A DNA stretch of 64,000 bases from BA4 sp044376575 (GTDB taxonomy: Bacteria > Bacteroidota > Bacteroidia > CAIKAF01). The notes under the pieces were generated by a model that saw nothing but the letters and a program-made list of their open reading frames with translations, had not been told where the DNA came from and ran no database searches. Below are positions 51,475-60,609 of the stretch, in pieces (position 1 is the first letter of the stretch; every line of letters begins with the position of its first letter). The translations under genes and the position numbers were made by a program. The stretch covers positions 27,212-91,211 of the forward strand of contig JBILKR010000009.1 of NCBI GenBank assembly GCA_044376575.1. The letters are read 5' to 3'.

Positions 51475-52818
51475 TTAAGAAGCAGTCTTTACCAGTTTCT
51501 TTTTCAAATGTTCGGGCAGCTGATCTGCTAAGTCAGCCTGACACATCATCAATCCTTCTTCATTCATTCCGGTAAGTTTTACGCGTTGTATTTCATTCAC
51601 AAGCAGTGGATCGTAAGGAGTTTTAACCTTAATGTAATTTTCAGTAAAACCATACATATATCCTGCATTGTTTTCCGCTTCAAACAATACTGAATATTTT
51701 TTTTCTACATGTTCAGAATAAAAATGATTTCTCTTTTTCTCACTCAGTATTCTCAACATCTGGGTACGCTTCTTGCGTTCTGCTACCGGAACTTTTCCTT
51801 CCATTTTCTGAGCTGTAGTTTTTGCTCGTTCTGAATAGGTAAATACATGCAGGTAACTTACATCCAGGTCATTGATGTATTGATAGGTTTCTAAAAAATC
51901 TTCATGCGTTTCGCCCGGAAAACCTACAATCACATCAACACCAATACAGGCATGTGGCATTACTTCTTTTATTTTTTGAATCCGTGAAGTATATACCTCG
52001 CGTAAATATTTTCTGCGCATCAGTTGCAGTATTTTATCACTTCCGGATTGTAGCGGAATATGAAAATGCGGAACAAACCTTTTACTCTTTGCCACAAATT
52101 CAATAATATCATCAGTAAGTAAATTTGGCTCTATTGAAGATATGCGAAACCGATCTATTCCTTCGACATGATCTAATTGTTGAATAAGTGAAAGAAAATT
52201 CTCCCCGGTCGATCTTCCAAAATCACCAATGTTTACTCCGGTCAGCACGATTTCTTTTACATCAGTTTCTGCAATTTCTTCAGCAACTTTAACTGTTTTT
52301 TCAATAGTTTCATTTCTGCTCGCACCTCTTGCCAAAGGGATGGTGCAGAAAGAACAAAAATAATCACATCCATCCTGTACTTTCAGAAATGTACGTGTAC
52401 GATCGCCAATAGAGTAGGAGGGAATAAAGAAAGTGGTTTCTTTTATTTTTTGTTGTGCAATGATGGGCTTTTCTGAAGTTTTGATTTTGGGTAAAAACTC
52501 GAGAATATTAAATTTTTCATGTGCACCCAACACCAGATCAACCCCGGGAATTCTTGCAATCTCTTCCGGCTTTAATTGTGCATAACATCCGATAATTACA
52601 ATGCGTGAATCGGGATTATGTCTTTTTGCTTCTGCAACTACTTTTTTACATTTTCGATCTGCATGATCAGTTACTGAGCAAGTATTAATCACATACACAT
52701 CAGCTCCATCTTCAAAATTTACTTTTGAAAATCCGGCATCTAAAAATTGTCGGGCAACCGTAGATGTTTCCGCGAAATTTAATTTACAACCGAGGGTATA
52801 AAAAGAAGCTGTTTTCAC
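51475..52818 (-). CDS. mtaB: tRNA (N6-L-threonylcarbamoyladenosine(37)-C2)-methylthiotransferase
   Basis: 447 residues, methylthiotransferase family. It has an N-terminal UPF0004 domain with FYTLGCKLNFAETSTVA and INTCSVTDHADRK, the radical-SAM motif GCDYFCSFCTIPLARG (CxxxCxxC) near residue 150, and a C-terminal TRAM domain. The GCKLNFAE form and the lack of a MiaB-type start identify MtaB, which modifies t6A37 in ANN-reading tRNAs. It starts at GTG, and a perfect promoter box lies 4 bases upstream, so the message may be leaderless. Confidence 0.95.
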   Translation of the reverse strand: MKTASFYTLGCKLNFAETSTVARQFLDAGFSKVNFEDGADVYVINTCSVTDHADRKCKKVVAEAKRHNPDSRIVIIGCYAQLKPEEIARIPGVDLVLGAHEKFNILEFLPKIKTSEKPIIAQQKIKETTFFIPSYSIGDRTRTFLKVQDGCDYFCSFCTIPLARGASRNETIEKTVKVAEEIAETDVKEIVLTGVNIGDFGRSTGENFLSLIQQLDHVEGIDRFRISSIEPNLLTDDIIEFVAKSKRFVPHFHIPLQSGSDKILQLMRRKYLREVYTSRIQKIKEVMPHACIGVDVIVGFPGETHEDFLETYQYINDLDVSYLHVFTYSERAKTTAQKMEGKVPVAERKKRTQMLRILSEKKRNHFYSEHVEKKYSVLFEAENNAGYMYGFTENYIKVKTPYDPLLVNEIQRVKLTGMNEEGLMMCQADLADQLPEHLKKKLVKTAS

Positions 52819-52822
52819 TGTA

Positions 52823-52830
52823 CAAAAATA
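52823..52830 (-). promoter_or_regulatory. Promoter element TATTTTTG immediately upstream of the mtaB GTG
   Basis: A perfect minus-strand TAnnTTTG with 4 bases (TACA) to the GTG start. Same layout as yidD. Confidence 0.6.
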
Positions 52831-52892
52831 GCGAAAGATTTGTTTTGATGTATGGATTGATTATCATTCCGTTGAGTTCTATTTCAAATGGT

Positions 52893-52900
52893 TACTTTTG
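52893..52900 (+). promoter_or_regulatory. Promoter element TACTTTTG for mnmH-selD
   Basis: A perfect TAnnTTTG, 14 bases before the TTG start of mnmH. Confidence 0.55.
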
Positions 52901-52914
52901 TAAAAAAATAATCA

Positions 52915-53943
52915 TTGCCTGAACAAATTGAAATATCCGCTCTTCTTCAGTTAAAGAAGAGTATTCCTGTGATTGACGTTCGTTCAGAAGGCGAATATGC
53001 ACATGCACATATTCCTGACGCAGTGAGTATGCCTTTATTTACAAATGATGAACGTGCCATTATTGGCACATTATATAAACAGCATGGAAAAGAAAAAGCT
53101 GTTGAAAAGGGATTGGAACTGGTAGGACCCAAATTGATTCAACTGGTTTCTCATGCAAAGCTAATTGCCGGTACAGAAAAAAAAGTGATTGTACATTGTT
53201 GGCGGGGTGGAATGCGGAGCGGGAGCGTGGCCTGGTTGCTTGAAACTTCAGGATTACAGGTTTATATTTTAAAAGGCGGATATAAAACATACCGAACCTT
53301 TGTATTGGATGTGTTTACTCAGTCTTTTCCTTTTCAGGTGATTGGTGGCTACACCGGTTCGGCTAAAACATTTATTTTGCAAGCATTGAAAGAGCAAGGT
53401 GAACAGGTGATTGATCTGGAAGCCCTGGCTCATCATAAAGGTTCTGCTTTTGGTGCATTGGGTGAAATGAATCAGCCCCAAAATGAAATGGTTGAAAATC
53501 TTCTCGCTGATCAGTTATTGTCTTTAGACAAAACCCGTAAAATATGGGTGGAAGATGAAAGTAAAAATATTGGCAAGGTTTTTTTGAATCCTGTTTTTTA
53601 TTCGCAATTGAAAATCAGTCGAACACTTTTTTTACAACGAAGTAAAGCGATTCGAATCAAACACCTTGTAAATTTATATGGTCAGTATCCGAAGAGTGAA
53701 CTGGAAGCATCAATTCTGAAAATACAGAAACGATTAGGGAATGAAGTAACCAGGAAAATTATTGATGCATTGCATACGAATCAACTAGACGTAGTTTGTG
53801 ATCAGGTGTTGAATTATTATGATAAATCATATCGGTTATTGATTGATAAGCGAGATCCTGAACACGTTATAAATATAGATATTCCGGATGACTGGTCCAA
53901 TGAACAAATTGCCAATTTTATAAAAGAAAATTATGGAAAATAA
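52915..53943 (+). CDS. mnmH: tRNA 2-selenouridine synthase
   Basis: 342 residues: an N-terminal rhodanese domain (about 1-125) with the catalytic Cys in VHCWRGGMRSGSVAWLL, then a P-loop region with GGYTGSAKTFILQAL and a DLEALAHHKGSAFGALG block. It replaces sulfur with selenium in 2-thiouridine at tRNA wobble position 34, using selenophosphate. The start is a TTG. It overlaps selD by 11 bases, so the selenophosphate-producing enzyme is made with it. Confidence 0.95.
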   Translation: MPEQIEISALLQLKKSIPVIDVRSEGEYAHAHIPDAVSMPLFTNDERAIIGTLYKQHGKEKAVEKGLELVGPKLIQLVSHAKLIAGTEKKVIVHCWRGGMRSGSVAWLLETSGLQVYILKGGYKTYRTFVLDVFTQSFPFQVIGGYTGSAKTFILQALKEQGEQVIDLEALAHHKGSAFGALGEMNQPQNEMVENLLADQLLSLDKTRKIWVEDESKNIGKVFLNPVFYSQLKISRTLFLQRSKAIRIKHLVNLYGQYPKSELEASILKIQKRLGNEVTRKIIDALHTNQLDVVCDQVLNYYDKSYRLLIDKRDPEHVINIDIPDDWSNEQIANFIKENYGK

Positions 53944-54991
53944 TTTAGCATCAGAGAAAATAAAACTTACATCATTCAGTCATGGTGCCGGATGCGGATG
54001 TAAAATTTCACCTGAAATTTTAGACCGGATGTTATTGTCTGCAAAGCATTCTATGACGTTTCCGCAATTGCTCGTAGGTAATTCAACCAAAGATGATGCA
54101 GCAGTGTATGACATGGGAAACGGTACAGGAATTATTTCAACTACTGATTTTTTTATGCCCATTGTGGATGATGCTTTTGATTTTGGACGCATTGCTTCAG
54201 CCAATGCCATCAGTGATATTTATGCCATGGGTGGCAAACCCCTCATGGCCATTGCAGTGTTGGGATGGCCCATCGACAAGATTGATCCGGAGGTGGCAGG
54301 CGAAGTATTGAAAGGCAGCCAGGCAATTTGTGAAGAAGCCGGAATCCCTCTGGCTGGAGGACATTCTATCGATAGTCCGGAACCAATTTTTGGTCTGGCA
54401 GTAACGGGTGTTGTTCCATTAACGCAATTGAAACAAAATAATCATGCAAAAGCCGGAGATATTTTATACCTCACTAAACCCATTGGCATTGGTATATTAT
54501 CCACGGCACAGAAGAAAGGTTGGGTAACGGATGAAGATTTACAAACTGCCATTCAATGGATGACTACCTTGAATAAACCGGGTGAAGTAATGGGAAAACT
54601 ATCGTATGTGCATGCTTTGACTGATGTAACCGGATTCGGTTTACTAGGTCACCTTTCTGAAATATGTGAAGGTAGCGGTGTACATGCTGATATCGATTTT
54701 CATCAAGTGCCTGTGATTCCTGCTGCAATTACTTACTTAGAAAAAAATTCCATACCGGGAGGAACTATTCGTAACTGGAAAAGTTACGGACATAAAATTG
54801 GATCATTGACAGATCATCAAAAACATATTCTGGCTGATCCACAAACGAGCGGTGGACTACTTGCCTCTGTTGATCCACAGCATGCCCGAGCCTTTGAAAA
54901 AGAAATGGAAGCATTACAAGTAAAAGTGTATGCTATTGGTCGTTTAAAAGAATCTGTCGCAAATCAACCATTGATTACGATAAACGATTAA
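53933..54991 (+). CDS. selD: Selenide, water dikinase
   Basis: 352 residues, the AIR-synthase-like fold. The N-terminal GAGCGCKISPEIL has Cys 21 and Cys 23 with Lys 24, matching the E. coli active-site pattern, so no selenocysteine is used in this enzyme itself. NSTKDDAAVYDMGNG, NAISDIYAMGGKPLMA and TDVTGFGLLGHLSE are the other family blocks. It makes selenophosphate from selenide and ATP for mnmH. No selA, selB or selC is in the window. The end overlaps the convergent YeiH-like gene by 17 bases. Confidence 0.96.
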   Translation: MENNLASEKIKLTSFSHGAGCGCKISPEILDRMLLSAKHSMTFPQLLVGNSTKDDAAVYDMGNGTGIISTTDFFMPIVDDAFDFGRIASANAISDIYAMGGKPLMAIAVLGWPIDKIDPEVAGEVLKGSQAICEEAGIPLAGGHSIDSPEPIFGLAVTGVVPLTQLKQNNHAKAGDILYLTKPIGIGILSTAQKKGWVTDEDLQTAIQWMTTLNKPGEVMGKLSYVHALTDVTGFGLLGHLSEICEGSGVHADIDFHQVPVIPAAITYLEKNSIPGGTIRNWKSYGHKIGSLTDHQKHILADPQTSGGLLASVDPQHARAFEKEMEALQVKVYAIGRLKESVANQPLITIND

Positions 54992-55961
54992 GCAGAAAAT
55001 CGGAAGTAAAAAGAATCAGAATCATCAACAAAAAGATGACTGTTCCAAAAATAATTCCGCGCTGTCCGGATTGAAATAAAGTTTTAAATTTTACTTTCAG
55101 TCCGATAGCAACCATAGCGATGGTTAAAATAATTTTTCCCACTTGTTCTAATTCTTTAATCAAATTTTCTGGAATAGGAACAAAGGATACCAATAATGAG
55201 ATGGCAATAAAACTCCATAAATACCAAGGCAAACGAAAGTGCTTGCTCCAGTGCGTATCTTCATTTCTGTTTAGCATGAAATTCATATATATCAATCCTG
55301 GAGAAAGTAATGCTACACGTGCCAGTTTGATGGTGATGGCAGATTGACCGATGCTCTCACTGATTGAGTAACCGGCCCCGGCAACATTACCCACAGAATG
55401 TAATGAACCTCCCACCAGTAAACTGATCAGGTGTTCATCAATATTTAATCGTTGGTATAAAAAAGGAAAGGCAATCATTCCCAAAGTTCCCAGTAAATTA
55501 ACTACAGCAATGGCAATGCCTACATCTTCTTTATTTTTAGCAACAGTTGGTGCTAATGCGGCAATGGCAGATGAGCCACAAATGGCGGTTCCAAAGCCAA
55601 TCAGCCAGCCTGTTGATCCGGGGCACTGAAAACGCTTGGCTAAAAAAAGTGTGAGTAGTAATACACTAAACACAGCGATGGCAACAATCACAAAAGAAGT
55701 CCATCCGACGTTGGCAACATGTGAAATGTTAATGCTGAAGGCTAAAAATAAAACTGAAATTTCTAACAATTTACTCCCGGTAAATCCAATCCCTTCATTA
55801 AATGAAGAAGGGATGGAAATCACGTTGCTGATGATGATTCCAAGAATCAGTCCCATCAGAATTTCGTTCATTCCGGGAACAAACGGAGTGATAACAATGG
55901 CAATACTTCCGATAACTATCGAAAGTAAAATGCCTTTCCATTGTTTTGCCGGATCAAACAT
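54975..55961 (-). CDS. YeiH/UPF0324 family putative sulfate exporter
   Basis: 328 residues with about ten membrane helices. The family block GTAICGSSAIAALAPTVAKN and GGSLHSVGNVAGAGYSIS identify PF03601 (Cons_hypoth698). Members include YeiH and proteins proposed to export sulfate or transport short sulfonates such as taurine products; the function is not firmly settled. It is 11 bases downstream of a rhodanese lipoprotein gene, which fits sulfur metabolism. Confidence 0.88.
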   Translation of the reverse strand: MFDPAKQWKGILLSIVIGSIAIVITPFVPGMNEILMGLILGIIISNVISIPSSFNEGIGFTGSKLLEISVLFLAFSINISHVANVGWTSFVIVAIAVFSVLLLTLFLAKRFQCPGSTGWLIGFGTAICGSSAIAALAPTVAKNKEDVGIAIAVVNLLGTLGMIAFPFLYQRLNIDEHLISLLVGGSLHSVGNVAGAGYSISESIGQSAITIKLARVALLSPGLIYMNFMLNRNEDTHWSKHFRLPWYLWSFIAISLLVSFVPIPENLIKELEQVGKIILTIAMVAIGLKVKFKTLFQSGQRGIIFGTVIFLLMILILFTSDFLLNRLS

Positions 55962-55972
55962 TCTCTTTCTAC

Positions 55973-56395
55973 TTATTTAGATATTGAACCAGTCCACTGA
56001 GTAATTCCGCCGGTAAGATTATAAACTTTTTTAAATCCGTTGTTCACCATATAATCAGCAGCTTTTGAACTTCTTCCTCCTGAACGGCAATATATTATAT
56101 ACGTTGCATTTGGATCAAGCGATTTAATTTTCTTTTCAAAATCACCTCCGTTGAAATCAATAAATAATTGCGTTCCGCTAATGTATCCTTCTGCAATTTC
56201 TTCAGGAGTTCTTACATCAATAACCTGAACTTTTTTATCACCTGTTAAGGATGTAAACTGATTCTGATTAATGTTGGTTACCGAAGCCGGTTGCTGTTGT
56301 GTTGTAGATGCATTCGATGGTGTTGTACCCTGCGAAGTGCATGCCTGACTTGCCATTACAACCAACGACATGATGATGATTAAACTTTTTTTCAT
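55973..56395 (-). CDS. Rhodanese-domain lipoprotein
   Basis: 140 residues. A lipoprotein signal ends at Ala-Cys (VVMASQACTSQG), then a Thr/Gln/Ser-rich linker (about 20-40), then a rhodanese domain with IYCRSGGRSSKAAD (Cys nucleophile) and YNLTGGITQW. The enzyme faces the periplasm or outer membrane. A periplasmic sulfurtransferase next to a putative sulfate exporter suggests handling of reduced sulfur outside the cytoplasm. Confidence 0.88.
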   Translation of the reverse strand: MKKSLIIIMSLVVMASQACTSQGTTPSNASTTQQQPASVTNINQNQFTSLTGDKKVQVIDVRTPEEIAEGYISGTQLFIDFNGGDFEKKIKSLDPNATYIIYCRSGGRSSKAADYMVNNGFKKVYNLTGGITQWTGSISK

Positions 56396-56470
56396 AAGAT
56401 TTATTTTTTACAAAACTGACACTATATTTTTAATTCATCGGTAACAAATATCACCATTGGTATTTATCTG

Positions 56471-57811
56471 TTATACTGTTTTAATAATACCTGTTCGATG
56501 ACCAACATTTTTAACTATACCAATAATACTTTGAAAATTTAATGGGAATTCCATGAACACATGAAGGAAACTTAAAAAGAATAAAGCGATTAATCCTGTT
56601 TTGTAATCAAAAGCGTAGAGCAATACTGAGGTTACCCATAACACAAGTACTACAGTTAAATTCAATACAGGCGTTTTATGCCATTGAATAATGGAAGTTT
56701 TGCTGAACCAGTTGAGGTAATGATATGTATAGGCAAAAGCAATAAATCGCGTGACGGCAATACCTGATTTTGAAGAATAGATAGATGCTTCTGCAATTTC
56801 TCTTCCCTTTAACGGTCCCAGTTTGAATAATTCAAACAATTGATAATTGAGTGAATAGAACGAATCATTATAGCTCTTACGGATGTATTCACTTACACCA
56901 TGATATGAGATAAAACTAGGATCATAAATGAACGGCAAAGCCGCACATATAAATAAAAAGAAGAAAGAGATAAGCCCAGTAGTACTGTTTGATTTCAATG
57001 CGCCAAACAACATAAACAAGGCAGTAAACAGAAAAACGTGTATGAGCGTCGGAAGGAACACCGAAAAGAAAATAACACTTCCTGAAATATTATTTTCAAA
57101 TCGAAAACCCTTGTTATCTCCGAATTCAATGGTTTCACCTTTCACATTAATGATAGATGCATTTTTAGGAATATTTACCTGCCCATTTTCACCTGCCGAA
57201 ATCAATTCATATCCTTTTTTATGCTTCATCAAAAGCGTTGCATTTTCAATTTTATTCCCGTTTTGGTCGGTAACATTAGCCTCTGTAATAGCTATGTATT
57301 TGGGATATTCAGATACACATACTTCACCCAGGTTTTTTTGCTCATGGTTGATTAACTGCAGACAACGTTGCTCAAAATTGAAAAATAAAACAATCAGAGA
57401 AAGAATAATTATACCTGCAATACGATGTGATTTTTTTTGTAATACAACTAAAATCATGGAGAGAAAAAAAACATATAGGATTAGGTTAGTACCCCAGTTT
57501 TCTAATTCAAATTCAATGGTTTTTCCTGAAAAATATTCATAAAATTCACTGCCATAATTTGAAATAAAAACAAGGATGCCAATGATGCTTGCAACGATGG
57601 CGAAGTTCCATACATTGATTTTACCGGGAATAAAATAATTTTTCTGATGAAGCCAGGAAATCTCTGTCAGGTAGTGCAACGGACCAAGCACTGCATATGA
57701 AAATAAAAACAATTCGAAGGGTAAAATATAGGCAAGGATTAATGAGATAACCATCAATCCCATATTGATACCATCAAGTTGTGAGGAAGTTAATGAAGGT
57801 AGTTTTAGCAT
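56471..57811 (-). CDS. Multi-pass membrane protein of unknown function
   Basis: 446 residues with about ten membrane helices. Conserved-looking features are FSYAVLGPLHYLTEISWLHQ (about residues 37-56), an extramembrane beta insert at about 175-240 with VTDQNGNKIENATLLMKHK and a carboxypeptidase-regulatory look, AYTYHYLNWFSKTSIIQWHK, and FLSFLHVFMEFPLNF near the end. Several His residues lie within helices, as in membrane-bound redox or lipid enzymes, but no family is recognised. There is a perfect promoter box upstream. Confidence 0.7.
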   Translation of the reverse strand: MLKLPSLTSSQLDGINMGLMVISLILAYILPFELFLFSYAVLGPLHYLTEISWLHQKNYFIPGKINVWNFAIVASIIGILVFISNYGSEFYEYFSGKTIEFELENWGTNLILYVFFLSMILVVLQKKSHRIAGIIILSLIVLFFNFEQRCLQLINHEQKNLGEVCVSEYPKYIAITEANVTDQNGNKIENATLLMKHKKGYELISAGENGQVNIPKNASIINVKGETIEFGDNKGFRFENNISGSVIFFSVFLPTLIHVFLFTALFMLFGALKSNSTTGLISFFFLFICAALPFIYDPSFISYHGVSEYIRKSYNDSFYSLNYQLFELFKLGPLKGREIAEASIYSSKSGIAVTRFIAFAYTYHYLNWFSKTSIIQWHKTPVLNLTVVLVLWVTSVLLYAFDYKTGLIALFFLSFLHVFMEFPLNFQSIIGIVKNVGHRTGIIKTV

Positions 57812-57830
57812 AAATAATAAACATGTTTTA

Positions 57831-57838
57831 CAAACATA
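57831..57838 (-). promoter_or_regulatory. Promoter element TATGTTTG
   Basis: A perfect minus-strand TAnnTTTG, 19 bases before the ATG at 57811. Confidence 0.55.
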
Positions 57839-57871
57839 CTAAAATACCATTGTTAAATGATATGAATTAAA

Positions 57872-58861
57872 TTATCCAAAAACAGGAAACTTGGGTTGAT
57901 TGCCCAAAATATCTTCAATGCTTTTCATCACCTCATCTGTAAGCAATGGCAGAGTATTCAGTGTATCCAGGTTCTCATTCAGCTGACTGACTTTTGTTGC
58001 ACCCAGAATTACTGTACTTACGTTTGGATTTTTCAAGCACCAGGCAATGGCTAATTTGGGTAGGGTAGTACCTAATCCTTCTGCAAGGGCTTTTAACTGG
58101 TTCGATTTTTCAATGCGTTTTTTTCCCTCTTCACTTGCCATAAAATCTCGTAACCATTGTAATTCTTCTACTTCCATTCTACTTCCCTCAGGTACACCAT
58201 TTGCATATTTACCTGTTAAAAATCCCGAGGCCAATGGAGACCAGATCGTTGTTCCTATTCCGATGCCCTGATATAATCTGCGATATTCGAGTTCGAAACG
58301 TTCACGATGAAACATATTATATTGTGGTTGTTCTACCACCGGAGGTATTAAGTAATTTCTTTTAGCTACTTCATACGCTTCACGAATAGTTTCAGCACCC
58401 CATTCACTCGTTCCCCAGTATAATACTTTTCCCTGTCTGATCAAATCATTCATTGCATACACCGTTTCTTCCACAGGTGTATTTTTATCGGGTCGGTGAC
58501 ATAAGTATAAATCCAGGTAATCTACCTGTAATCTTTTTAATGCGGCATGACAGGCTTCAGTTACATGCTTTCTGCTTAATCCGAATTGATTGGGTAACTT
58601 TCCTCCCCAGTAAACTTTACTTGATACTAAGTAAGTATCTCTGCTCCATTGCATTTTGCGGAGAATATTACCCATCACTATTTCACTTTTCCCATTGGCA
58701 TACAATTCAGCGTTATCGAAAAAATTCACACCGTTATCGTATGCTGTTTTCATTAATTCTTCTGCTGTATCATCACTGATTTGATTGCCAAAAGTAACCC
58801 ATGAGCCCAGCGATAAAGCACTCACTTGTAATCCTGATTTTCCCAGATACCTGTATTCCAT
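57872..58861 (-). CDS. Aldo/keto reductase (Kv-beta-like)
   Basis: 329 residues, a TIM barrel. The start MEYRYLGKSGLQVSALSLGS, the catalytic tetrad positions in NFFDNAELYANGKSE (Asp, Tyr), SSKVYWGG (Lys) and LYLCHRPDKNT (His), and the C-terminal NVSTVILGATKVSQL NADP-binding part match the AKR6-type group related to voltage-gated channel beta subunits. It reduces aldehydes or ketones with NADPH. The substrate is unknown. Confidence 0.93.
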   Translation of the reverse strand: MEYRYLGKSGLQVSALSLGSWVTFGNQISDDTAEELMKTAYDNGVNFFDNAELYANGKSEIVMGNILRKMQWSRDTYLVSSKVYWGGKLPNQFGLSRKHVTEACHAALKRLQVDYLDLYLCHRPDKNTPVEETVYAMNDLIRQGKVLYWGTSEWGAETIREAYEVAKRNYLIPPVVEQPQYNMFHRERFELEYRRLYQGIGIGTTIWSPLASGFLTGKYANGVPEGSRMEVEELQWLRDFMASEEGKKRIEKSNQLKALAEGLGTTLPKLAIAWCLKNPNVSTVILGATKVSQLNENLDTLNTLPLLTDEVMKSIEDILGNQPKFPVFG

Positions 58862-58962
58862 TGTTGTAATTTTTATGCAAAGTAAAACAGATTTTTATGT
58901 TATGGGTTTTTAGTTTCGTTAAGATTGTTGAAACGATGGTAATTTAATCCATCGCTATTCCT

Positions 58963-58970
58963 TATCTTTG
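58963..58970 (+). promoter_or_regulatory. Promoter element TATCTTTG for the ompH-like operon
   Basis: A perfect TAnnTTTG, 20 bases before the ATG at 58991. Confidence 0.6.
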
Positions 58971-58990
58971 CACATCAATTAATTGAATGT

Positions 58991-59590
58991 ATGAAAAATT
59001 TAAGCCTTATATTAAGCGCACTTGCACTGGTATTAACGGGAGTGTTATTTTATCTTCACTTTCAGTCAAATAAACCAAATCAGGATGTATTGACATCGGC
59101 GAATATAAAACCATCAGATTCCAAAACTTTATATGTAAGTATGGATAGTATCATTTCGGGATATTTGTTTTACAAAGACCTGGAAGCAAAATTTGTTGCA
59201 GATAACAAGGTTCGTCAGGATAAATTATTAGCGAAAGAAGCTACTTTCAAAAGAATGTACAACGACTATCAGGAGAAAGTAATGACGATGACTAACAGAG
59301 AGCGTTCCATCAAAGAAGAAGAAATAGGAGCTTATCAGCAGCAGTTGATGCAGGAGCAACAGGAACTGAGCCAGTTGGCAGCCGTTCAGGAATCGCAGAT
59401 GATGAGTCAGTTATATGATACGTTGTATGTATTTTTTGGAAAATTTGCTGAAAAGAAAAATGTAGATTTAATTCTTACTTACCAGAAGGGAGATAACATT
59501 CTTTTCTCCAATAAAAAAGCAGATTGTACAATTGAAGCCCTTCAATTGATGAATGAAAGTTATAAGAAATCAGTTGGGGAGAAAAAGTAG
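58991..59590 (+). CDS. OmpH/Skp-family periplasmic chaperone-like protein
   Basis: 199 residues. An N-terminal signal/anchor helix (about 4-24), then a short beta part (LYVSMDSIISGYLFYKDLE) and a long Gln/Glu/Lys-rich coiled coil (about 65-150), closing with VDLILTYQKGDNILF. This is the Skp/OmpH tentacle architecture. It is thought to hold unfolded outer-membrane proteins in the periplasm. It is first in a run with ruvX and def. Confidence 0.88.
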   Translation: MKNLSLILSALALVLTGVLFYLHFQSNKPNQDVLTSANIKPSDSKTLYVSMDSIISGYLFYKDLEAKFVADNKVRQDKLLAKEATFKRMYNDYQEKVMTMTNRERSIKEEEIGAYQQQLMQEQQELSQLAAVQESQMMSQLYDTLYVFFGKFAEKKNVDLILTYQKGDNILFSNKKADCTIEALQLMNESYKKSVGEKK

Positions 59591-59597
59591 ATTAATT

Positions 59598-60008
59598 ATG
59601 GGGCGAATCATGGCATTGGATATGGGAATGAAAAGAACAGGCATTGCGGTTACCGATCCATTACAAATGATAGCATCCGGCCTAACTACAGTTGGTACAG
59701 ATACATTAGATTCTTTTTTAAAGCAATATTTTTTAAAAGAAAATGTAGATATTATTGTTGTTGGGTTGCCCAGAAACCTTGATCATACTTACAGCGAATC
59801 GTATCCTTTTATTCAGCAAAAAGTAGAGGCACTGAAGAAAATATTTTTATCTGTTCAATGGGTGTGGGAAGATGAGCGTTTTACTTCTAAAATTGCTCTT
59901 CGCTCAATGAAAACAGCCGGTGCATCAAAAAAAGAAATGAAAAGCAAGGAAACACTTGATCAGGTAAGTGCAACAATTATTTTACAATCATATCTCGAAC
60001 ATAAATAA
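59598..60008 (+). CDS. ruvX: Holliday junction resolvase RuvX (YqgF)
   Basis: 136 residues from the ATG at 59598, which starts directly with the RNase H-like strand IMALDMGMKRTGIAVTDP. The other conserved blocks are IIVVGLPRNLD, WEDERFTSKIAL and LDQVSATIILQSYLE. It acts in rRNA processing or junction resolution. The frame is open upstream to 59553 in the OmpH gene, but homologues start at the chosen ATG, 7 bases after the OmpH stop. Confidence 0.92.
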   Translation: MGRIMALDMGMKRTGIAVTDPLQMIASGLTTVGTDTLDSFLKQYFLKENVDIIVVGLPRNLDHTYSESYPFIQQKVEALKKIFLSVQWVWEDERFTSKIALRSMKTAGASKKEMKSKETLDQVSATIILQSYLEHK

Positions 60009-60016
60009 TAATTAAA

Positions 60017-60577
60017 ATGATTTTACCTATTGTTGGTTATGGTGATGCTGTTTTGAGAAAGAAAGCAGAAGATATTGACAGCTCATATCAGGGCCTTGAT
60101 AAACTCATTAAAGACATGTTTGAAACCATGTATAATGCTAGTGGTGTTGGATTGGCAGCTCCACAAATCGGAAAATCCATCCGTTTGTTTATCGTTGATG
60201 CAGAGGCATTTTCAGATGAAGAACCTGAACTGGCCAACTTCAAAAAAATATTTATTAATCCCTTGATCATAGAAGAAGAAGGAACGGAATGGGCATTCAA
60301 TGAAGGATGCCTGAGTATTCCCGGCATTAGAGAGGATGTGATGCGTAAACCGAAAATTACGATTGAGTATCAGAATGAAAATTTTGAATGGATAGAAGAA
60401 ACCTATGAAGGCATTGCGGCAAGGATCATTCAACATGAATATGACCATATTGAAGGCGTACTTTTTACGGATCATATCTCCCCATTAAAAAAGAAAATGT
60501 TGAAGAGTAGATTAGAAAGAATCATCAGAGGCGACGTAAACGTTAGCTATAAAATGAAATTTACCGGTAAGAAATAA
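60017..60577 (+). CDS. def: Peptide deformylase
   Basis: 186 residues with all three motifs: GVGLAAPQIGKS, NEGCLSIPG (the metal-binding Cys) and IQHEYDHIEG (HExxH). It removes the formyl group from new proteins' N-terminal Met. The start is 8 bases after ruvX. Confidence 0.96.
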   Translation: MILPIVGYGDAVLRKKAEDIDSSYQGLDKLIKDMFETMYNASGVGLAAPQIGKSIRLFIVDAEAFSDEEPELANFKKIFINPLIIEEEGTEWAFNEGCLSIPGIREDVMRKPKITIEYQNENFEWIEETYEGIAARIIQHEYDHIEGVLFTDHISPLKKKMLKSRLERIIRGDVNVSYKMKFTGKK

Positions 60578-60609
60578 TTTTCTATCTTTAATCTATATTT
60601 TATAACCAT

